Below are positions 38,954 through 47,385 of a stretch of 50,815 nucleotides of DNA, piece by piece (position 1 is the stretch's first letter; every line of letters begins with the position of its first letter). The notes under the pieces are model-generated. The model was not told the origin of the DNA. It saw only the letters and a program-made list of their open reading frames with translations, and made no database searches. This stretch comes from DASPKX01 sp035627835. Its GTDB lineage: Bacteria; Verrucomicrobiota; Verrucomicrobiia; Limisphaerales; SXQI01. The translations under genes and the position numbers were made by a program. Where the stretch lies: positions 1-50,815 of the forward strand of contig DASPKX010000178.1 of NCBI GenBank assembly GCA_035627835.1, given 5' to 3'.

Positions 38954-39964
38954 TTATAGGACGCCGAAGTCGACGATGAGCGGCAAATGATCGGAGCCGA
39001 CGCGGGGGCCAGTCTGTCGGTGGAGGATGAACACCTCCTTCGAGTGCAGGCAATGATCCAGAGGAATGTAAAAGAACGGGAGGCCGGTTGGCCATGTCAC
39101 TTGAACTCCATACCCACGCGCGGAGTCTTCCAAAGCGGTCTCCTCCAGCAGGCGTTGGAAATGCCACGACCAGGGAGTCACGTTCAAATCTCCTAGCAGC
39201 AGCTTTGCGCCAGCCGTTTGGCGGAGCAGCGCTGGCAAGGCTGCGAGCTGCTCGTTCCGCAGCCGCGACATCTCTCCGCCACCGGGCGGCACTGGATGTG
39301 TTGCAATAATAGACACCTCTGTTCCCCCGAGGTCCAGGGATGCCGTAAGGGTCGGCACCTCTGCGGAACTGATGTAATGCGTGGCGCTGCGCGTTAGAGG
39401 CAGCTTGCTCCAAATGCCGATTCCGAAGTTGTCCTCCCGAGCTTCAACCTGCGAATGAGGGTAGCTCGCCAGAACGCCCTGCAGGGCTTCGAGCCAGACT
39501 TCGTCCAACTCCAAAAGCACGACAAAGTCTGCCCGTGAGCCTCCGATGAACTTCCTGACTTCCACGTGGGACTGGTTTGCTGTCTCCAGGTTCAAAGTAA
39601 CCACCCTCCAGGGCTGAACTGTGGTCTCGCCGACCTCAATCTTTCCGAAGAACAATGGAAGGATCACCAGCGCGTTTAACCCCGCGCCAACGAAGCAAAG
39701 CAGCCCTTCTCGCCTCGCCTTCAGCAGCAAGAACCCAACAGCCAGCGTGAGGAACCCAAGGCAGTACTGCACCCGGAAGTGCGAGAAGAGATCCAGGAAC
39801 CAATGCCATCGGCTGCCAAATCCGCTCAATGTCGCGACCGTGAGCACGCATGCCGCCAAGGCCAATACCTGTCCCAGCGTCACCTTCCTCGTCAGCAATG
39901 AGCCCATCTGCAGATTAGATCCGCACACTGGTGCGTCGTTCTTCTTTAGCCCGCTCATTTGCAC
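38954..39964 (-). CDS. Membrane-anchored endonuclease/exonuclease/phosphatase family protein
   Basis: 336 residues. Two or three N-terminal membrane helices (about 30-50, 60-80, 87-105) precede a C-terminal EEP (DNase I-like) domain: V-V-T-L-N-L-E-T-A-N, V-V-L-L-E-L-D-E-V-W, I-A-T-H-P-V-P-P, L-L-G-D-L-N-V-T-P-W-S (catalytic D and N), P-L-D-H-C-L-H and G-S-D-H-L-P-L-I-V-D-F (catalytic DH). The Mg site is complete. The topology resembles YafD-type (UPF0294) proteins; the substrate is unknown, perhaps a lipid or nucleotide phosphate. ATG at 39958 is equally possible. Confidence 0.87.
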   Translation of the reverse strand: MQMSGLKKNDAPVCGSNLQMGSLLTRKVTLGQVLALAACVLTVATLSGFGSRWHWFLDLFSHFRVQYCLGFLTLAVGFLLLKARREGLLCFVGAGLNALVILPLFFGKIEVGETTVQPWRVVTLNLETANQSHVEVRKFIGGSRADFVVLLELDEVWLEALQGVLASYPHSQVEAREDNFGIGIWSKLPLTRSATHYISSAEVPTLTASLDLGGTEVSIIATHPVPPGGGEMSRLRNEQLAALPALLRQTAGAKLLLGDLNVTPWSWHFQRLLEETALEDSARGYGVQVTWPTGLPFFYIPLDHCLHSKEVFILHRQTGPRVGSDHLPLIVDFGVL

Positions 39965-40021
39965 TTTCCCCGGGTGGTTGTAAATTTGTCCTCCGTCCCT
40001 ATTCTAAGCCCTTAAGGAGTT

Positions 40022-42439
40022 ATGAATCGAAGTGTAGTCTCTGTTCGTGCCCGCGTCCTGTCACTCTTGCTCTTGTTCAGCTGCGTTCAAGCAGCGTTCG
40101 CGCAGGTGCGCCTCAGCGAGGTGCTCGCGAACAACAACACCATTACCACCGCCGATGGCAAAAAGTCCGACTACGTCGAGTTGCATAACGCCGGCGGCAC
40201 GGCTGTTGATCTAAGCGGCGCCAGCCTGTCGGATGACCCCGCTGTTCCCCGCAAATGGGTGTTCCCGGCAGGAAGCCAAATCGGCGCTGGCCAACGGCTG
40301 GTGGTGTTGCTCGATTCCGGCGCTGTGGCCTCAACCCAGGCTGGCCCTGCGCTGAACGCGGGCTTCGGCGTGAATGACAAGGGCGACCAGGTTTACTTTT
40401 ACGCCGCGCCAGCCGCTGGTGGGCAGTTGCTGGATTCCGTGACCTTCGGCCTGCAGCTCGCCAACTATTCCATTGGCCGCGCCCCCGACAACTGGACGCT
40501 GACGCTCCCCTCCCCAGGCCAGGCCAACACCGCCGTCCCGCTCGGCTCGCCCACTGGGCTAAAAGTCAACGAGATCATGGCGGACCCTGCCAACGGCGAC
40601 GACTGGTTCGAGATCATGAACACCAGCACGGCGATCGTTCCGCTGGGCGGCCTCGCGTTAACGGACAACCCGGTGAACAACCCTCGTCTTTCCCCAATCC
40701 CCGCCCTGTCCTTCATCGGCACAGGGGATGACGCTTTTATTCGCTTCTGGGCGGATCAGGACGTGGCGGCAGGCGCGGACCATGCGTTCTTCCGCTTGAG
40801 CGCTGGTGGCGAATCAGTGGCCATTGTGAATGCCAACAGCCAGGTCATCGACACCGTCACCTTCGGGGCCCAGCAGACCGGTGTCTCCCAGGGCAGGATG
40901 CCGAATGGGACAGGCGGCTTGGTCAGCTTTCCCGGCTCCGCTTCGCCCGGCGAGCCGAACTACACCATTTACCGGAATATCGTTGTTAACGAAGTCCTGA
41001 CTCATTCAGATCCCCCATACTCGGACGCCGTGGAGTTCTACAACACCACCGGCAGCCCCATCGACATCAGCGGCTGGTTTTTGAGCGACAAGCGCACCGA
41101 TCCCAAACGCTACCGTTTTCCCGCTGGGTCGGTCATTCCGGCGAACGGCTACCTGGTTGTTTATGAATACCAGTTCAATGGCGCGGTGAACAATGTCACT
41201 GTGTTCACACCCTTTAGCCTGGATAGCGCAGAGGGCGACCAGATCTATCTCTTCCAGTCGGATGCCAGCGGCAACCTGAGCGGCGCGCGAGTGGAAGAGC
41301 GCTTCGAGGCTGCCGCGAATGCTGTCTCCTTCGGGCGTTTCGGCACGCCGGCCAGCGGTGATTACAAATTCGTAGCCATGAACCAAACCACTTTCGGGAA
41401 AGACAATCCCGCCTCACTCGGTGAGTTCGTCACTGGGACGGGGCTTTCCAACGCCTACCCGCGCGTCGGTCCCGTCGTTATCAGTGAAGTCATGTATCAC
41501 CCGCCCGACATCGGCACGAACGACAATGTGATCGATGAATTCGTTGAGCTGCGCAACATCTCCTTTGATGCCGTCCCGCTCTTTCACCCCACGCAGACCA
41601 CGAACAAATGGCGGCTCCAGGGCGGTGTGCAATTCGATTTCCCAGGCAATATTACCTTGCAGCCGGGAGCCACGCTTGTGGTCGTGAATTTTGACCCCGC
41701 CACCAACGCCACCACCACTGCCGCCTGGCGCTCTAAATATAATGTCCCTGCCGAAGCCGTCCTGGTCGGGCCGTATCGCGGCAAGCTCAGCAACGGCAGC
41801 GATGAGGTCGAGCTATATCGTCCCGATGACGCCCAGCTTCCCCCATCACCTAACGCTGGCTTTGTCCCCTACATCCGTGTGGACAAGATCAACTACAACG
41901 ACGCCGTTCCAACCCCTTGGCCCACGGGCGCGGATGCCACCGGCCAATCGCTCACCCGCAGGAACGATTTCCTGTTCGGCAACGATCCGGCCAATTGGAT
42001 GGCAGCTCCGCCAACTCCGGGGCGCGTCAATAACACCACGGCATTTGACTCCGATGCTGACGGGATGTCCGACCAGTTCGAATCCGCTTACCAACTCCAC
42101 CCGCTGAAGAACACAGATGCGGGCGTGGATCTGGACAACGACAGCTTCACGAACTTGCAGGAAGCTCAGGCCGGGACGAATCCGCGCAACGCCGGTAGCC
42201 GCCCAGGGGGCGGAGCGGAAATCCGGATTACCGCGATTTTGCTCAACCCCATCCGAATTCAATTTACAGCCCAGGCCAACACAACGTACACGGTTCAGTA
42301 CCGTGACAACTTGGCCACGGGCACATGGCAAAACCTGGAAAACGTCCCCAGTGGCTTGCGGAGCCGGACGGTGGAGATCACCGATCCGAATCCCACAGCC
42401 CAGCGCCGTTTTTACCGGGTCATCAGCCCCGCCCGGTGA
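40022..42439 (+). CDS. Secreted lamin-tail-domain protein
   Basis: 805 residues with signal peptide (cut A27/Q28). About four lamin-tail (LTD) Ig-like domains: residues about 28-160 (L-S-E-V-L-A-N-N, Y-V-E-L-H-N-A-G-G), about 180-315 (V-N-E-I-M-A-D-P), about 325-480 (V-V-N-E-V-L-T-H-S-D) and about 485-670 (V-I-S-E-V-M-Y-H-P-P). Then a Ca-type spacer D-S-D-A-D-G-M-S-D and D-L-D-N-D-S-F-T-N-L-Q-E-A-Q-A-G-T-N-P (about 680-720), and a C-terminal beta-module ending F-Y-R-V-I. The whole looks like an exported structural or binding protein; the C-terminal Ca-spacer module recurs in the PD40 protein at the right edge. Confidence 0.87.
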   Translation: MNRSVVSVRARVLSLLLLFSCVQAAFAQVRLSEVLANNNTITTADGKKSDYVELHNAGGTAVDLSGASLSDDPAVPRKWVFPAGSQIGAGQRLVVLLDSGAVASTQAGPALNAGFGVNDKGDQVYFYAAPAAGGQLLDSVTFGLQLANYSIGRAPDNWTLTLPSPGQANTAVPLGSPTGLKVNEIMADPANGDDWFEIMNTSTAIVPLGGLALTDNPVNNPRLSPIPALSFIGTGDDAFIRFWADQDVAAGADHAFFRLSAGGESVAIVNANSQVIDTVTFGAQQTGVSQGRMPNGTGGLVSFPGSASPGEPNYTIYRNIVVNEVLTHSDPPYSDAVEFYNTTGSPIDISGWFLSDKRTDPKRYRFPAGSVIPANGYLVVYEYQFNGAVNNVTVFTPFSLDSAEGDQIYLFQSDASGNLSGARVEERFEAAANAVSFGRFGTPASGDYKFVAMNQTTFGKDNPASLGEFVTGTGLSNAYPRVGPVVISEVMYHPPDIGTNDNVIDEFVELRNISFDAVPLFHPTQTTNKWRLQGGVQFDFPGNITLQPGATLVVVNFDPATNATTTAAWRSKYNVPAEAVLVGPYRGKLSNGSDEVELYRPDDAQLPPSPNAGFVPYIRVDKINYNDAVPTPWPTGADATGQSLTRRNDFLFGNDPANWMAAPPTPGRVNNTTAFDSDADGMSDQFESAYQLHPLKNTDAGVDLDNDSFTNLQEAQAGTNPRNAGSRPGGGAEIRITAILLNPIRIQFTAQANTTYTVQYRDNLATGTWQNLENVPSGLRSRTVEITDPNPTAQRRFYRVISPAR

Positions 42440-42486
42440 GTTTTCGCCGAAATGGGTTATGATAGCTCCAGGGAGAGGAGGGCTCC

Positions 42487-43584
42487 GTGATTAGGGACCA
42501 GGAGAGCCTTGGGGCTTTAGTAACTAGAATTCAGAAATCTAAATGGGCTGCCATCGACACCGAAGCGGATAGCCTGCATGCATACCCGGAGAAGCTTTGC
42601 CTGATTCAGCTCAGCTTCTCGGGAGGTGATGAGTTGGTAGATCCCCTCGCTGAGGTTGATATCCAGCCGTTGCTCGAGGAACTCAGCCGCCATGAGCTGC
42701 TCATCCACGGCGCCGACTACGACCTGCGCCTTCTCAAGAAAACGTACAACTTCCTCCCCACGGAAATCTTCGACACCGTCAACGCCGCCCGCCTGCTTGG
42801 CTACACCCGCTTTGGCCTGAACGATCTGCTCAACCAGAAGTTGGGCATCAGCCTGGAAAAAGGGCCTCAAAAGATGAACTGGGCCCGCCGCCCGCTCACT
42901 GAGCGGATGCTTGCCTACGCCATCAACGATGTCCGGCACTTGAAGCCCCTGGCCGACCAGTTGCGCGCCGAGCTGAAGGAGAAAGGCCGGCTGGAGTGGC
43001 ACAAGGAAATGTGCGCGAAACTCATCCGCGACGCCGAGTGCATCCAGCCGGAGGATCCCGATGTCATCTGGCGCGTCAAAGGGTGCGACGGTCTCCCGCG
43101 CAAAGCCCTCGCCGTCGTGCGGGAACTATGGCAATGGCGCGAGGATGAAGCGGTCGCTTCGAACCTGCCCCCCTATTTCGTCCTCAGCCACGAATCGCTC
43201 ATCAACATCGCGGAAACCGTTGGCGCGGGTAAACCTTATCGCGACTTTCTGCCCCGCAAACTTTCCATGCGCCGCATGAAGGGCATTCGCGAAGCCATCG
43301 CCCGCGCCCGCGCCTTGAAAGCGCACGAATGGCCGTACCCGCGGAAGAACAAAGGCACGCGGCCGACTATCGAGGATCAAAACCGTTTCAATATCCTTCG
43401 CAAGCAGCGGGACAAAGAAGCGCATGTCCTCGGCATTGATCCCACCTTGATTGCCAGCCGTGGCTCGCTCATGGCTTTGGCGCGCGATTGGGAGAATGAA
43501 GGCAAATCCCTGCTCGATTGGCAGCGCCGCTTGCTTCAACCCGCCCTCAAGGAAGCAGGCTTGGTAGCCGCTGAATCTCCTTAA
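42487..43584 (+). CDS. rnd: Ribonuclease D family exonuclease with HRDC domain
   Basis: 365 residues, GTG start with an AGGAGG box a few bases before. The DEDDy exonuclease domain (about 1-175) has D24 and E26 in I-D-T-E-A-D, D79 in H-G-A-D-Y-D-L, and Y144/D148 in Y-A-I-N-D-V-R-H-L. The HRDC domain (about 205-285) has K-A-L-A-V-V-R-E-L-W-Q-W-R-E-D-E-A, L-P-P-Y-F-V-L-S-H-E-S-L. RNase D trims tRNA 3' ends in the cytoplasm. The length and domain order are typical. The gene is convergent with the Gdx gene. Confidence 0.93.
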   Translation: MIRDQESLGALVTRIQKSKWAAIDTEADSLHAYPEKLCLIQLSFSGGDELVDPLAEVDIQPLLEELSRHELLIHGADYDLRLLKKTYNFLPTEIFDTVNAARLLGYTRFGLNDLLNQKLGISLEKGPQKMNWARRPLTERMLAYAINDVRHLKPLADQLRAELKEKGRLEWHKEMCAKLIRDAECIQPEDPDVIWRVKGCDGLPRKALAVVRELWQWREDEAVASNLPPYFVLSHESLINIAETVGAGKPYRDFLPRKLSMRRMKGIREAIARARALKAHEWPYPRKNKGTRPTIEDQNRFNILRKQRDKEAHVLGIDPTLIASRGSLMALARDWENEGKSLLDWQRRLLQPALKEAGLVAAESP

Positions 43585-43602
43585 TCGGCCGCAGGGTCGA
43601 AA

Positions 43603-43920
43603 TTATTTGGAACCTACCTTCAGCCCAATCACCCCGCCCACGATGAGCATGAGGCAAAAGGCTCGCCAAAGGGTTTTGGGTTCGTTGAACAAGATCATCC
43701 CCACCAAAGCCGTCCCCGCTGCTCCGATGCCCGTCCAAACGGCGTAACCGGTGCCGACGGGGATGGTTTTCAGCGCATGCGAAAGCAGCGCAAAGCTGAC
43801 GAGCATGGCCGAAAGGGTCCAGACACTCGGCCAAAGCTTCGTAAAACCAGCCGTTTGCTTGAGTCCGATCGCCCAAACAATCTCCAGAATCCCCGCCACC
43901 ACCAATGCCGTCCAAGCCAT
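43603..43920 (-). CDS. Small multidrug-resistance family exporter, Gdx/SugE subtype
   Basis: 105 residues, four membrane helices. Start at ATG 43920 by comparison with the family; a longer reading from 43965 adds 15 polar residues. M-A-W-T-A-L-V-V-A-G-I-L-E-I-V-W-A-I-G-L-K carries the essential glutamate (E13 region). P-V-G-T-G-Y-A-V-W-T-G-I-G-A-A-G-T-A and I-V-G-G-V-I-G-L-K are close to Gdx/SugE, a guanidinium exporter, and W-A-x-G-L-K is a Gdx mark. The symbol is left blank because substrate specificity is inferred. No guanidine riboswitch is seen in the 120 bases upstream. Confidence 0.83.
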   Translation of the reverse strand: MAWTALVVAGILEIVWAIGLKQTAGFTKLWPSVWTLSAMLVSFALLSHALKTIPVGTGYAVWTGIGAAGTALVGMILFNEPKTLWRAFCLMLIVGGVIGLKVGSK

Positions 43921-43998
43921 GGGCGCAACCTTGCCGTGCTCACAGGCGTACGACAACCCTCGCAATGCCTCGGATGCCCCGCCTGGGTAAAAGCGCGA

Positions 43999-44024
43999 AC
44001 GCCCCGTCGTTTCAGACGGGGCGT
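43999..44024 (-). terminator. Rho-independent terminator of the EF-hand gene
   Basis: 10-bp perfect stem ACGCCCCGTC / GACGGGGCGT with a 6-base loop; on the minus strand followed by TCGCGCTTTTA. It lies 25 bp past the stop at 44050. The T-run is interrupted, so moderate efficiency. Confidence 0.65.
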
Positions 44025-44049
44025 GCGGCGTTCGATTGATTAGCAGTGA

Positions 44050-44457
44050 TTAATTGCCGGCTTCAGGAGCGCCAGGGCGGGGACCGCGTGGGCCGCGGGG
44101 TGGGCGTGGGCCGCCTTCGGCAGCGCCTTCCTTGTGACGTGGGCCGCCATCGCGCACACCTTCACCGCGTGGGCCGCCATGCTTCGGGCGGGCGCCCATG
44201 AACTCTTCTGGACTTAGTGAGCCGTCCGCGTTCTTGTCCAGGGTGGCCAGCGCGGCAGAGGCGTTGGCAATCTCGGCCGTGTCGATCACACCGTCCTTGT
44301 TCGCATCGAGCGCGGCGATCACTGCGGGCATTGGAGGGCGTGGGCCTTTGCCTTCAGGACGCTCGCCAGGGGCTGGCGCTTCGTCAGCGGCGAGGAGGGT
44401 TGCGGTTGTGATGGTCAGCCCGAGGGCCACGATGAGCGCTTTGATCTTGTTGTTCAT
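44050..44457 (-). CDS. Secreted EF-hand protein
   Basis: 135 residues with signal peptide (cut L-L-A/A-D-E, about 23). Two EF-hand-type loops: D-A-N-K-D-G-V-I-D-T-A-E (about 51-62) and D-K-N-A-D-G-S-L-S-P-E-E (about 73-84), with the calcium-ligating positions filled. A proline/glycine/arginine-rich tail follows (about 88-135), probably disordered. It is divergent from the CpxRA-like two-component system, starting 160 bp away, the geometry of cpxP in E. coli, so it may be the regulated or sensed periplasmic component. Function is inferred from position. Confidence 0.82.
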   Translation of the reverse strand: MNNKIKALIVALGLTITTATLLAADEAPAPGERPEGKGPRPPMPAVIAALDANKDGVIDTAEIANASAALATLDKNADGSLSPEEFMGARPKHGGPRGEGVRDGGPRHKEGAAEGGPRPPRGPRGPRPGAPEAGN

Positions 44458-44523
44458 TTTGTTGTTCTTTCTATTTTCGCGACTTTGTTCCGTCGCTTAT
44501 CTGGGATCAATCTGCACCCGCTC

Positions 44524-44575
44524 TGTTAAGGCTTTATGTGCGCCAAGAGGGAAAATTGTTAAGGAATTGTAAAAG
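44524..44575. promoter_or_regulatory. Candidate response-regulator binding sites (TGTTAAGG repeats)
   Basis: TGTTAAGG occurs at 44524-44531 and 44557-44564 (33 bp apart, three turns), the second followed 11 bp later by TGTAAAAG (44568-44575). Direct repeats at about 11-bp spacing are typical of OmpR/CpxR-type sites. They lie in the divergent EF-hand/response-regulator gap. Confidence 0.42.
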
Positions 44576-44617
44576 TTCACGTTTTCCCCGAAGAACCTCC
44601 TAAACTATCCGTAACCA

Positions 44618-45379
44618 ATGAATTCCGGCGCAAAACCGCAAAGCGCAAAGCCCGCTGACGCAGGCCGCAGGCCTTTGCTCGTCATTGATGACGATAAAAA
44701 ACTTTGCCGCCTTATTTCGGAGTACCTCACGCCGCTGGGCTACGCCGTCACGCTTGTTCACAACGGCCCAGATGGCGTTTCGCGCGCCACTGAGCAAGCG
44801 TGGGATGCGGTCATTCTCGACCTTATGCTTCCAGGGATGGATGGCTTCGAAGTCCTCAAACAAATCCGCAAAACCTCCGACGTGCCCGTGCTCATGCTCA
44901 CCGCCCGCGGTGATGAAGCCGACCGCATCGTTGGCTTGGAGATTGGGGCCGATGATTATCTTCCCAAAACATTCTCCACCCGTGAACTGCTCGCGCGCCT
45001 CCGCGCAGTCACACGCCGCGCCACCCGCGCGCCAGCCCAGTCGAATAACCTCGAAGCCGAAGTGCTCGTCGGCGCGCTCCGCATCAATCCAAACACCCGC
45101 GCAGCCATCTTCGAGGATGAAGTTCTCTCACTCACGCCGGTTGAGTTCGATCTGCTCCTCAGCCTGGCCCGCTCCAAGGGCCGCGTGAAGTCGCGCGAGC
45201 AATTGCTCGATGAAATCCGCGACCGCAACTTCGACGTGTTCGACCGCTCCATCGACGTTCACATTTCCTCCCTCCGACGCAAACTAAACGACGATCCAAA
45301 GGAGCCTCGTTTCATCCGCACCGTCCGCGCGGCGGGTTACCTCTTTCTCGATCCAAACGATCCTGACTCCGCCCCATGA
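44618..45379 (+). CDS. CpxR/OmpR-family response regulator
   Basis: 253 residues. Receiver domain (about 18-135): acidic pocket D24-D25-D26 in V-I-D-D-D, phospho-acceptor D68 in L-D-L-M-L-P-G-M-D-G, K117 in L-P-K-T-F (usually K-P-F). The C-terminal OmpR-type winged helix (about 150-250) has L-T-P-V-E-F-D-L-L-L-S-L-A, then D-R-S-I-D-V-H-I-S-S-L-R-R-K-L, and T-V-R-A-A-G-Y-L-F. It overlaps the histidine kinase start by 4 bp (ATGA). TGTTAAGG repeats upstream are candidate autoregulatory sites. Confidence 0.94.
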   Translation: MNSGAKPQSAKPADAGRRPLLVIDDDKKLCRLISEYLTPLGYAVTLVHNGPDGVSRATEQAWDAVILDLMLPGMDGFEVLKQIRKTSDVPVLMLTARGDEADRIVGLEIGADDYLPKTFSTRELLARLRAVTRRATRAPAQSNNLEAEVLVGALRINPNTRAAIFEDEVLSLTPVEFDLLLSLARSKGRVKSREQLLDEIRDRNFDVFDRSIDVHISSLRRKLNDDPKEPRFIRTVRAAGYLFLDPNDPDSAP

Positions 45380-46893
45380 AAGCGCGCCTTCCCCTCTACG
45401 CCAAAATCCTGCTCTGGTTCTTTCTCAACGTGGCGCTCCTCGTCGCGATTTCCTATATGGTGTTCCGAGCCCAATTCCGTTTCGGATCCGAACTGGCGCT
45501 CAGCGGCCGCGCCGGTGACCGCCTGCAGAGCATCACCGACTTGCTTCGTGGCGAACTTAGCCGCTCGCAGGAAGGCGAGTGGGATCAGGTTCTCGCGCGC
45601 TTCGCGGAAGCCTATCACGTGGACTTTTACCTGTTCAGAGAAGATGGCTCGCAAGCCGCGGGCCCCGCGATCACCTTGCCTCTTGCAGTTGCCGCCCAGG
45701 TCCAGATCCGCCCTCCTGCGCCGGAAGGTTCCGATCGGCCCCGTCCTCCGTTCGCTGAGCAAGGCCGCCGCGACCGCCAGCGCAACGATGACCGAGATCG
45801 CAGGGGCCCCGCCCCAGGCCCTGGGCGCGAGCGCATCAACCCCTCTGCCTTGCGGCCGCGCTTCCTTGAGCGCACCGAAGATCCCAAACAGTACTGGATC
45901 GGATTGCGCCTGCGCGGTGAGCGCCGCGAGGGGCAACGGCCAACACCGCCGATGGTGGCGCTGCTCCGCTCCGAATCGATCCAGATGGGCGGGTTAGTCG
46001 TTGATTTCAAAACCTGGGGCTGGGTGGGCGCGGGGGCTCTGGTCCTCTCCGCCCTTTTCTGGGCTCCCTTTGCCTTCAGCATGACGCGGGCCGTCGCGCA
46101 AATGACGGCCGCGACAGCGCGCATTGCCGAGGGCGACTTCAACACCAAGACTCCGGCTGCCCGCCGCGACGAGCTGGGGGAGCTTGCCGCTGCGATCAAC
46201 AAAATGGCCGAACGGCTTGCTGGCTTTGTCAGCGGCCAAAAGCGTTTCCTTGGCGACATCGCCCATGAACTTTGCTCACCACTGGCCCGCATCCAAATGG
46301 CTGTGGGAATTCTCGAGGAGCGTGGCGGGCAGGAAAACGCCGCCCTCATCCAGGACTTGCGGGAAGAAGTTCAGGAAATGTCCGCCCTAGTGAATGAACT
46401 CCTCTCGTTCTCAAAAGCGTCACTCGGCGCGCACAAACCGAAGCTTGATCCGGTGAGCCTCCAGGAAATCGTGAGCCGCGCCATAACTCGCGAAGATATC
46501 GAGCTTCCCGTCCAGAACACCGTCCCCGCAGATGTAAAGGCTCTGGGCAACCCAGACCTCCTCGTCCGTGCGGTTGCCAATGTGTTGCGCAATTCGGCCC
46601 GCCACGCGAACGGCGCCGGTCCCGTTCAGATCAGCGCCACAGAAGAGAACGGCCAAATCCAGCTGCGAATCCGCGACCATGGTCCCGGTGTGCCGGACTC
46701 TGAGCTGCCCAGGCTCTTCGATCCCTTTTATCGCGTCGACACCTCCCGCGCCCGCGAGACCGGTGGCGTCGGCCTCGGCCTTGCCATAGTGAAAACCTGC
46801 GTGGAAGCCTGCGACGGCGCCGTCACCTGCCAAAACGCGCGCCCAGGGTTGGAAGTCGTCTTTACCCTGCGCTTAGCGACGACGACGGCGTAG
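45376..46893 (+). CDS. CpxA-like sensor histidine kinase
   Basis: 505 residues. Two membrane helices (about 9-30 and 215-235) enclose a periplasmic sensor (31-214) with an unusual Pro/Arg/Asp-rich stretch (about 113-160). HAMP (about 236-288) is followed by the DHp motif F-L-G-D-I-A-H297-E-L-C-S-P-L-A-R, in which Cys replaces the usual R/K before S/T-P, and by HATPase motifs N-V-L-R-N-S-A-R-H-A (N), D-H-G-P-G-V-P (G1), L-F-D-P-F-Y-R-V-D (F), G-G-V-G-L-G-L-A-I-V (G2). Kinase and response regulator are translationally coupled. The signal may involve the divergent EF-hand protein. Confidence 0.94.
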   Translation: MKARLPLYAKILLWFFLNVALLVAISYMVFRAQFRFGSELALSGRAGDRLQSITDLLRGELSRSQEGEWDQVLARFAEAYHVDFYLFREDGSQAAGPAITLPLAVAAQVQIRPPAPEGSDRPRPPFAEQGRRDRQRNDDRDRRGPAPGPGRERINPSALRPRFLERTEDPKQYWIGLRLRGERREGQRPTPPMVALLRSESIQMGGLVVDFKTWGWVGAGALVLSALFWAPFAFSMTRAVAQMTAATARIAEGDFNTKTPAARRDELGELAAAINKMAERLAGFVSGQKRFLGDIAHELCSPLARIQMAVGILEERGGQENAALIQDLREEVQEMSALVNELLSFSKASLGAHKPKLDPVSLQEIVSRAITREDIELPVQNTVPADVKALGNPDLLVRAVANVLRNSARHANGAGPVQISATEENGQIQLRIRDHGPGVPDSELPRLFDPFYRVDTSRARETGGVGLGLAIVKTCVEACDGAVTCQNARPGLEVVFTLRLATTTA

Positions 46894-46973
46894 CAGCAAG
46901 TCCGCCGACCCCAACCTCGTCGCTCCGCAGCCGCCGTCCCTCAATCTTTTCGCTTGCGTGCGGCTACGCAGAA

Positions 46974-47005
46974 ACGTAACCTAAACTTACGTAGCAACCG
47001 CTACG
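46974..47005 (+). promoter_or_regulatory. Two mutually exclusive hairpins before the small terminase-like gene
   Basis: ACGTAA-N7-TTACGT (46974-46992) and CGTAGC-AACC-GCTACG (46990-47005) share bases 46990-46992, so only one can form. The second is followed by CTTTT and the ATG at 47011. It may be a terminator of the kinase operon or an attenuator of the next gene. Confidence 0.42.
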
Positions 47006-47010
47006 CTTTT

Positions 47011-47385
47011 ATGAGCAAACAAGAACCATCTCAACCAATGCCCCTCGTCGCAGCGGAAGGAATCCCGCCTTCGCTGCTGCCCAGCATCCGCCGCCATATC
47101 ACCGACGGCCTTCAGGAACTCCTCGAGCATGATAGAGACGAAGCCCTCAACCGTATAAAAGCGCGACGCCAGGTGGCTGATGTCGTCATCGGCGCCATGG
47201 TTCGCCTTCGAGCGGCTGAACTTGCTTTGACGGCGGATAAAAATTCCGACGACCTGAAAGATTGGATCACCCTGGCCGTTCGGGTCCGCACTGCCGAGCT
47301 GCGGGACGCGGAGTTAACCCACCGCGTGGGCGATGGCAGCCCGTTTAAACCGATTGCCGAACACATCAACCAAAAAGAGGAATGA
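47011..47385 (+). CDS. Hypothetical protein, possible terminase small subunit
   Basis: 124 residues from ATG 47011; a start at 46954 would read through the hairpins. All-alpha: L-L-P-S-I-R-R-H-I-T-D-G-L-Q-E-L-L-E, then R-I-K-A-R-R-Q-V-A-D-V-V-I-G-A-M-V-R-L-R-A-A-E-L-A-L and a C-terminal helical region. No HTH that I recognise. The stop overlaps the next gene's start by 4 bp (ATGA). The following gene is a terminase large subunit, so this could be the small subunit, but this is by position only. Confidence 0.55.
   Translation: MSKQEPSQPMPLVAAEGIPPSLLPSIRRHITDGLQELLEHDRDEALNRIKARRQVADVVIGAMVRLRAAELALTADKNSDDLKDWITLAVRVRTAELRDAELTHRVGDGSPFKPIAEHINQKEE

Noticed and set aside
43921..44045. Guanidine riboswitch upstream of the Gdx-type exporter
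   Set aside because: No recognisable guanidine-I, -II or -III motif; the only strong structure is the EF-hand gene terminator.
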